DNA of 48,132 nucleotides from Bacillota bacterium (GTDB lineage: Bacteria > Bacillota > Clostridia > Peptostreptococcales > Acidaminobacteraceae), in contig JAGXHV010000043.1 in the NCBI GenBank assembly GCA_024636005.1, positions 1 to 48,132 of the forward strand, in the 5' to 3' direction. The notes under the pieces are model-generated. The model was given only the letters and a program-made list of their open reading frames with translations. It searched no databases and was not told the origin of the DNA. A program made the position numbers and the translations under genes. Every line of letters starts with the position of its first letter. The stretch's first letter is position 1. Below, in pieces: positions 43,489 to 48,132 of this stretch.

Positions 43489-44211
43489 TTGAACTGGACA
43501 GATATCGCTGTTATTGCAATTATAGGGTTTAGTATGTACTATGGGTGGAAAAAAGGCTTCATAGTTGCCGCAATTGATTTCATCAAATGGATTGCTGCAA
43601 TAGTGATCGCAAGAATGTTCCACGTGCAATTCACGACTTTCGTCACTGAAAATTTTTGGGATCCCACCAAAAGTGTGGGCAAACATGTCACTGCATTTTT
43701 ATATGATATGTTGGGATTTGATCCTATGACTGGACAAAGCATGACTATCGATCAGATGAATGCTTCGCTGGAAAAATTGAAATTGCCTGAAGTACTCGAA
43801 AAAACCATCTATAATGCTGTGAACGAAAAAGTGATCAGTACATCCGTGGAATTTGTGGAAGAAATCGCTACTCATATGACAGGGATGATTGTCAATGGAA
43901 TTGGGTTTCTTGTGTTGATTCTCATATTGCTTTCCCTTTTCGGGTTTGCTCAGTTTATTGGCAACTTGATCGCCAAATTGCCAATCATTAAAGAACTGAA
44001 CCATGGTGGCGGTCTTATTCTTGGTGCGATGATCGGCATCGTGACAGTATATTTCATCATGGCTGTACTTTCCTACATACCGACATTCAAATGGTCGCGG
44101 GATACGGTTTCGGCCATTGAACAATCCCAGTTCGCCATTTATTTTTACAAATACAATATACTTCAGTATGTGTTCAATACCGTAATAATCAACGGAAGTC
44201 TCAATTTATGA
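43489..44211 (+). CDS. CvpA family membrane protein
   Basis: 240 residues with four predicted membrane helices: DIAVIAIIGFSMYYGWKKGF, AAIDFIKWIAAIVIARMF, GFLVLILILLSLFGFAQFIG and GAMIGIVTVYFIMAVLSYI. The motif YYGWKKGFI matches the conserved GWRRGF region of CvpA proteins (named from colicin V production; cellular role poorly known). The start is TTG 43489 with GGGGGTG 6 bases upstream; GTG 43480 would overlap that ribosome site. It follows the propeller gene by 16 bases. Confidence 0.82.
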   Translation: MNWTDIAVIAIIGFSMYYGWKKGFIVAAIDFIKWIAAIVIARMFHVQFTTFVTENFWDPTKSVGKHVTAFLYDMLGFDPMTGQSMTIDQMNASLEKLKLPEVLEKTIYNAVNEKVISTSVEFVEEIATHMTGMIVNGIGFLVLILILLSLFGFAQFIGNLIAKLPIIKELNHGGGLILGAMIGIVTVYFIMAVLSYIPTFKWSRDTVSAIEQSQFAIYFYKYNILQYVFNTVIINGSLNL

Positions 44212-44225
44212 TGGAGGTTATGGAT

Positions 44226-44822
44226 ATGGAAATCAAAATAGATGCCAGAGGGCTGTCCTGCCCCAAACCGGTAATAGAAACAAAAAAGGCACTCGATGGA
44301 CTGAATGAGGGCAATATCATCACTATAGTCGACAATGCGGTTGCCAGGGACAATGTATCCAAATTCGCAAAGAGCAAGAAATTGCATTACAGTGTCACGG
44401 AAAGCAACGGATATTATGAAATCAGCATATTCAAAGGATCTTACGCCGAATCTGTTGAAGATATGGTACAAAAGAGACCTGATCTTTCAAATTTAGTGAT
44501 ATTTATTGGCAGCGAACACTTTGGCAAAGGTTCTGAGGAGCTCGGAGCAACTTTGATGAAGAGTTATCTTTATGCGCTATCTGAGCATGAGCCGTACCCA
44601 AAGACAATTATTCTGGTCAATTCCGGTGTCAAACTGAGTACGGTCAACACCAACACCATTGATTATCTTAAAAAACTCGTCGAGTTCGGTACCGAAGTCA
44701 TCAGTTGTGGTGCCTGCCTTGACTATTACAACTTGAAGGAATTCCTTATGGTTGGCGAAGTGACCAACATGTATGCCATTGTGGAAAAAATGGCTGAAGC
44801 CAACAATACGATAACGTTATGA
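44226..44822 (+). CDS. yedF: Sulfurtransferase-like selenium metabolism protein YedF
   Basis: 198 residues, two domains. The N-terminal TusA-like domain has DARGLSCPKPVIETKKAL, with the CPxP cysteine at about residue 12. The C-terminal domain is DsrE-like with LVIFIGSEHFGKGSEELG and a cysteine pair in EVISCGACLDYYN. YedF proteins are tied to selenium handling by gene neighbourhood in many anaerobes; the biochemistry is not settled. Start ATG 44226 chosen because GGAGG lies 8 bases upstream; 44208 and 44220 are alternatives in frame. Followed after 13 bases by a DUF3343 gene. Confidence 0.9.
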   Translation: MEIKIDARGLSCPKPVIETKKALDGLNEGNIITIVDNAVARDNVSKFAKSKKLHYSVTESNGYYEISIFKGSYAESVEDMVQKRPDLSNLVIFIGSEHFGKGSEELGATLMKSYLYALSEHEPYPKTIILVNSGVKLSTVNTNTIDYLKKLVEFGTEVISCGACLDYYNLKEFLMVGEVTNMYAIVEKMAEANNTITL

Positions 44823-44835
44823 ATTGGAGGAAAAG

Positions 44836-45105
44836 TTGAAAGAAAAGACATTCATGTTCATATCCTTTGATTCAACACATAAAGCCATTCACTTCGAGAG
44901 GCTTTTGATGAGTCCTTTTGCGATTGAACTCATTCCGACTCCAAGGGAAGTCACTGCAAGCTGTGGACTAGCCCTTAAATATGAGCCGGACGACCATCAA
45001 GCGATCATGAAATTTCTTACCGGCGTGGACAAGACCGGTTTAAGGCTTTATCGATATATCAAAGATGAAAAGGGCAGCAGAGCTGTTGAGTCTGAGTGGG
45101 GGTGA
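44836..45105 (+). CDS. DUF3343 protein, putative Se/S carrier
   Basis: 89 residues. FISFDSTHKAIHFERLLMSP, IELIPTPREVTASCGLALKY is the DUF3343 pattern, with one cysteine in SCGLAL, proposed in databases as a selenium/sulfur carrier that works with YedF. TTG start at 44836, placed by GGAGG 5 bases upstream; the frame opens slightly earlier at 44824. It overlaps none of its neighbours and leads into the DUF951 gene after 4 bases. Confidence 0.85.
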   Translation: MKEKTFMFISFDSTHKAIHFERLLMSPFAIELIPTPREVTASCGLALKYEPDDHQAIMKFLTGVDKTGLRLYRYIKDEKGSRAVESEWG

Positions 45106-45109
45106 AGGC

Positions 45110-45313
45110 ATGCCGATCAAACTTGAAATGGGAGATGTCATAACGACGAAAAAACCACACCCGTGTGGAAGCAATTCGTTTGGAATCACCAGAGTGGGAA
45201 TGGACTTCAGAATAAAATGCATGAAGTGCCAAAAGGAAATTTGGATTCCAAGAGTCAAGCTTGAAAAAAGAATCAAGACCATTGAACGCGGTGGAGAAAA
45301 AATTGACAAATAA
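45110..45313 (+). CDS. DUF951 family small protein
   Basis: 67 residues with the DUF951 pattern: DVITTKKPHPCGSNSFGITR, then RVGMDFRIKCMKCQKEIWIPR. Three cysteines (C in HPCG and the CMKC pair) may bind a metal. The function is unknown; in Firmicutes it commonly lies near rpsF or ychF. ATG 45110, 4 bases after the DUF3343 stop with AAGG nearby; a longer frame overlaps that gene. Confidence 0.88.
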   Translation: MPIKLEMGDVITTKKPHPCGSNSFGITRVGMDFRIKCMKCQKEIWIPRVKLEKRIKTIERGGEKIDK

Positions 45314-45320
45314 AAAAGCC

Positions 45321-45349
45321 TTGTCAGAAAGGGTGACGAGTGATATAAT
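45321..45349 (+). promoter_or_regulatory. Promoter of rpsF-ssb-rpsR
   Basis: TTGTCA at 45321-45326 and TATAAT at 45344-45349 with 17 bases between. Strong match, 87 bases before rpsF. Confidence 0.85.
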
Positions 45350-45359
45350 TCATATGTTG

Positions 45360-45427
45360 TAAGTGCGACAATGATGTCGCTACTTCTCTGCTCTCAAGAT
45401 ATGAGAGCCACTATGACCATAGGGAGG
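45360..45427 (+). promoter_or_regulatory. Structured leader of rpsF, possible S6:S18 autoregulatory element
   Basis: Three hairpins follow the promoter: GCGACA/TGTCGC (45365-45380), GCTCTCA/TGAGAGC (45390-45408) and CTAT/ATAG (45411-45422). The last touches the ribosome site GGGAGG (45422-45427). An S6:S18-binding leader is known before rpsF in many bacteria; I could not confirm its conserved bulge here. Confidence 0.5.
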
Positions 45428-45435
45428 TGTAGAAG

Positions 45436-45723
45436 ATGAGAAAATACGAAACTATTTTTATTTTAAGACCATCACTTGAAGAAGAAAAGCGCAATGTGAT
45501 TATTGAAAAATTCAAAGGTATAATTGCTGCAGATGGTGAAATAGAAAAAGTGGAAGAATGGGGAAACAAAAGACTAGCATACGAAATCGAAAAGCTTAGA
45601 GACGGTTATTATGTACATGTAAACTTCAAAGCGAACCCATCGCTTCCAAAAGAACTCGAAAGAAATTTTAAAATTTCTGACGACGTCATTCGTTTTATCG
45701 TAATCAATTTAGAAGATAAGTAA
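45436..45723 (+). CDS. rpsF: 30S ribosomal protein S6
   Basis: 95 residues, the normal length. MRKYETIFILRPSLEEEKRNV and the EEWGNKRLAYEIEKLRDGYYVHVNF core are diagnostic of S6, which pairs with S18 on the small subunit platform. ATG with GGGAGG about 8 bases upstream. First gene of rpsF-ssb-rpsR. Confidence 0.98.
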   Translation: MRKYETIFILRPSLEEEKRNVIIEKFKGIIAADGEIEKVEEWGNKRLAYEIEKLRDGYYVHVNFKANPSLPKELERNFKISDDVIRFIVINLEDK

Positions 45724-45742
45724 TTAAGGATGGGAGCTCAAC

Positions 45743-46183
45743 ATGAATAGTGTAGTACTGATTGGACGTTTGGTAAGAGACCCAGAACTAAGATTTGTAC
45801 CCGGAAGCGGAATGGCTGTTGCGAACTTCACAATGGCGATCGACAAGGGTCTTACAAGAGAAAAAAAACAAGAGTTCGAAAGCCAAGGCAAACCAACAGC
45901 TGACTTCATAAGAATCGTTGTTTGGGGCAAGCAGGCTGAGAATTGTTCACAATATTTGGCTAAAGGCAAGCTCGTTGCAATCCAAGGCTCAATTCAAACG
46001 GGCAGCTACAAAACAACGACTGGTGAAACACGTTATACAACAGAAGTTTTAGCAAATAGAGTTGAATTCCTCGAATGGGGAGAAAAGACACCGTCATCAC
46101 CGAAAAGCGATGATTTCAGTTTCGGAAGCTCAAGCTTCGATGATTACCAATCCATCGAAGACGATGATGACGTTCCATTCTAA
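45743..46183 (+). CDS. ssb: Single-stranded DNA-binding protein
   Basis: 146 residues. The N-terminal OB fold has NSVVLIGRLVRDPELRFVPG and FIRIVVWGKQAENCSQYLAKG; a short Ser/Asp-rich tail ends in the acidic tip DDDDVPF, which binds partner proteins. ATG with GGGAG upstream. Placement between rpsF and rpsR is standard. Confidence 0.98.
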   Translation: MNSVVLIGRLVRDPELRFVPGSGMAVANFTMAIDKGLTREKKQEFESQGKPTADFIRIVVWGKQAENCSQYLAKGKLVAIQGSIQTGSYKTTTGETRYTTEVLANRVEFLEWGEKTPSSPKSDDFSFGSSSFDDYQSIEDDDDVPF

Positions 46184-46201
46184 TAGAAGGAGGGAATAAC
46201 A

Positions 46202-46423
46202 ATGATCAAAAGACGTAGAAAAAGAAAAGGCTGTTCTTTTTGTCAAGATAAAGTAGAATCAATCGATTTCAAAGACACAAAAAAATTGCAGAAGTATCTT
46301 ACTGAAAGAGGCAAAATTCTTCCAAGAAGAGTTACTGGCAACTGCGCTAAGCACCAGAGAATGGTAACAAGCGCTGTTAAGAGAGCAAGAATCATTGCAC
46401 TTTTACCATTTGTTAACGACTAA
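46202..46423 (+). CDS. rpsR: 30S ribosomal protein S18
   Basis: 73 residues, basic. It has [21 protein letters not shown], then [16 protein letters not shown] (here LPRRVTGNC reads as in other S18) and [11 protein letters not shown], diagnostic. The pair of cysteines near residue 10 plus Cys and His later form a zinc-type S18. ATG with AAGGAGGG upstream; a strong terminator follows. Confidence 0.98.
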   Translation: MIKRRRKRKGCSFCQDKVESIDFKDTKKLQKYLTERGKILPRRVTGNCAKHQRMVTSAVKRARIIALLPFVND

Positions 46424-46432
46424 ATAATGTAA

Positions 46433-46480
46433 AGCGTCCTTTTGGATCCTCGTGGATCAAGAGGACGTTTTTATATTTTT
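46433..46480 (+). terminator. Terminator after rpsR
   Basis: A long stem, roughly CGTCCTTTTGGATCC pairing with GGATCAAGAGGACG around TCGT (one bulge and one mismatch), is followed by TTTTT and a T-rich tract. Confidence 0.88.
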
Positions 46481-46556
46481 TGTAACAACTGATTAAATTA
46501 AAGAGTAAATAGTGTATAATCGTATGAGAGACTAGGCAAAATGGAGGAATATACCC

Positions 46557-47516
46557 TTGAATCGGACTAGAGAAATTACAGAAGCGGGATTATTTGCGGC
46601 AATATTGGTGTTGTTTATCGTGGGTTCATTCTATATTCCCATACTTGGCAATTTGATGGTGTTCTTTTTACCACTGCCGATAGTCATTCTAACCATGAAA
46701 AATAAGATTGTCAATGCACTCATAGCTGCTGTCATAGCAGGACTCATTTCAAGCACACTTGTGACCCTGGTCTACGGACTCAGTATGGCCGCAGTGGCAA
46801 TTGGCGTAGGTTTGCCGCTGGGATGGATGATGAAAAAAAAGCAACCGGCACTCAATGTTGTATTGATCGGTGGACTGGGAGCACTTGTCGCATTCTTCTT
46901 ATTCTTTTTAGTTCTGGATCTGACAACGGGTGTAACCATCACAGAGGAAATTGAACGCTCTTTCACCATGTCCATGGATTTTCAGGAATCATTTGGACAA
47001 ACCATGGAGAACATGGGGGCAGAAAATGTTTCTGAGACTTTTGCTGAGTCCAAACAGACACTTGAGGACATGCTTTACTTGATGGGACTTATTTTACCGT
47101 CCTTATTGATTGTATTTTCCATGTTCTACACACTCATCAATATGCTCATGGCGCATCAGATTCTGAAACGCATGCGCATTGACCACAGACCTTTAGGGTC
47201 GTTTGCTGACTTTACTTATCCAAAGCACCTTGCCTATGGCAGTGCGGGAATGATCGTTCTGGCATATCTCGTCGGTTCGACCGGATGGGTGGACCCGGTC
47301 ATTCTGACAGCGAATTTTTCATATCTGTTCTTTATGATCTTCGCAGTACAGGGATCGGCACTGATTTATTTCTTCATGAACAAATATTTCAACAAGGGAC
47401 TATCTAGAGTGATGCTTGCACTTATATTGTTCATTGGTGGGTTTCAGTATATCGCTTTCATAGGATTTTTTGACGTGATCTTCAACATAAGAAAATTTGG
47501 AAAACAAGCGGGGTAA
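46557..47516 (+). CDS. yybS: YybS family membrane protein (DUF2232)
   Basis: 319 residues with about eight predicted membrane helices, beginning TREITEAGLFAAILVLFIVGS, as DUF2232/YybS proteins do, and containing IPILGNLMVFFLPLPIVIL. A non-membrane stretch with ESFGQTMENMGAENVSETFAES lies at about 145-170. The function is not known; in Firmicutes it precedes gdpP, as here. TTG start at 46557 with GGAGG 9 bases upstream. TATAAT at 46515-46520 may be the promoter -10 box. Confidence 0.88.
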   Translation: MNRTREITEAGLFAAILVLFIVGSFYIPILGNLMVFFLPLPIVILTMKNKIVNALIAAVIAGLISSTLVTLVYGLSMAAVAIGVGLPLGWMMKKKQPALNVVLIGGLGALVAFFLFFLVLDLTTGVTITEEIERSFTMSMDFQESFGQTMENMGAENVSETFAESKQTLEDMLYLMGLILPSLLIVFSMFYTLINMLMAHQILKRMRIDHRPLGSFADFTYPKHLAYGSAGMIVLAYLVGSTGWVDPVILTANFSYLFFMIFAVQGSALIYFFMNKYFNKGLSRVMLALILFIGGFQYIAFIGFFDVIFNIRKFGKQAG

Positions 47517-47520
47517 TACT

Positions 47521-48132
47521 ATGAGCAACAACAAAATGACCAGTCCGTTCAAAGAAACATTGAATCTTTATCTGATTGTCATTGGAATGCTGGTAGCGGC
47601 AATATCGTATTACAATACACTTTGGGGACTACTTGGAATTATCGCACTACTTGGTCTGGTTTTCTACAACTGGACATCAGACCGTGCCAGGTCAAAAAAA
47701 TGGCGCAAATACATTGAAAACATTTCAACAAGCATAGACAGTGCGGCGCGATATGCAGTGTTCAATTTGCCTGTGCCACTCGTTGTAGTGGATATTGACG
47801 GCAAAATCAACTGGTACAACTCAAAATTCACCGATTTGGTAGATGAAAAAAGTGTTATGGGCAAGAGTTTGGTGAATCTCGTCAGCAATCTCCAGATTGA
47901 GCAACTTAAAAATCAGGAGCAGCAGACAGGAGTGAAAGTTGGAGATAAAATATTCAATGTTTATGCCAATATCGTATCACTTGACGATGACAATCCAACC
48001 GAACTGGTGATCATGCTGTACTGGTTTGACACCACAGAGTACGCCACACTAAAATCGAAATACGATGACGAAAAACCTATTGTCGCCATGATCAATGTCG
48101 ACAATTACGAGGACGTCATGAACGAGACAAAA
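47521..48132 (+). CDS. gdpP: Cyclic-di-AMP phosphodiesterase GdpP, 5' part only
   Basis: The first 204 codons of a gene running off the right edge. Two N-terminal membrane helices (TLNLYLIVIGMLVAAISYY and LWGLLGIIALLGLVFYNW) are followed by a PAS-like domain (FNLPVPLVVVDIDGKINWYN) and the start of a degenerate GGDEF domain (PIVAMINVDNYEDVMNET), the layout of GdpP/YybT. The DHH/DHHA1 catalytic part lies outside the window. GdpP hydrolyses c-di-AMP and so affects wall and potassium homeostasis. ATG 47521, 4 bases after yybS. Confidence 0.93.
   Translation, partial: MSNNKMTSPFKETLNLYLIVIGMLVAAISYYNTLWGLLGIIALLGLVFYNWTSDRARSKKWRKYIENISTSIDSAARYAVFNLPVPLVVVDIDGKINWYNSKFTDLVDEKSVMGKSLVNLVSNLQIEQLKNQEQQTGVKVGDKIFNVYANIVSLDDDNPTELVIMLYWFDTTEYATLKSKYDDEKPIVAMINVDNYEDVMNETK

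Overview
This window looks like the replication-origin neighbourhood of a low-GC, anaerobic, Gram-positive member of the Clostridia. The evidence is the order dnaA-dnaN-yaaA-recF-gyrB-gyrA on one side and rpmH-rnpA-yidD-yidC-jag-mnmE-mnmG-rsmG-parA-parB on the other, SSB flanked by S6 and S18, a long Bacillus/Clostridium-type SRP RNA, a sortase-type (LPQTG) surface protein, SLH domains and YedF/DUF3343 selenium-related genes. A Fusibacter- or Acidaminobacter-like organism is a guess only; the genus cannot be fixed from this sequence alone.

Layout. 1-7964 (minus strand) holds gyrA (cut by the left edge), gyrB, recF, yaaA, dnaN and dnaA. DnaA boxes lie on both sides of dnaA (6477-6601 and 8013-8376), so oriC looks bipartite. 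From 8491 the plus strand carries the rpmH-to-parB series, which ends in a compact parS-terminator-parS element (16485-16543). Next come a lipid-kinase gene, an NtrC-like regulator without a recognisable sigma-54 contact loop, and an unusual four-gene block (19394-21591): two tandem HTH/coiled-coil paralogues, a coiled-coil protein and a membrane-anchored OmpA-like protein. tRNA-Arg, tadA, tRNA-Ser and the SRP RNA follow. Two membrane HD-domain sensors (one HD-GYP type, one degenerate) sit between the SRP RNA and dnaX-ybaB-recR.

28990-41151 is the accessory, surface-oriented half: an SLH protein, a small conserved-looking protein, a cyclic-di-GMP-I riboswitch in front of a 1022-residue LPQTG surface protein, a reduced Tad/Flp-pilus-like operon with a degenerate CpaE/TadZ ATPase, and a hybrid-kinase-like protein that has lost both phospho-acceptor residues. 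41201-48132 returns to housekeeping: an RNA methyltransferase, a beta-propeller membrane protein, a CvpA-like protein, yedF-DUF3343-DUF951, rpsF-ssb-rpsR, yybS and the start of gdpP.

How it may fit together (inference). An HD-GYP phosphodiesterase and a c-di-GMP riboswitch on an adhesin-like gene, near a Tad-like pilus operon, suggest a surface-attachment programme tied to c-di-GMP. The best candidate for an undescribed system is the 19394-21591 operon. It lies about 3 kb from parS and about 11 kb from oriC, and encodes DNA-binding/coiled-coil proteins with a RacA-like architecture beside a membrane protein with a predicted peptidoglycan-binding domain. That is the parts list expected of an origin-to-envelope tether.
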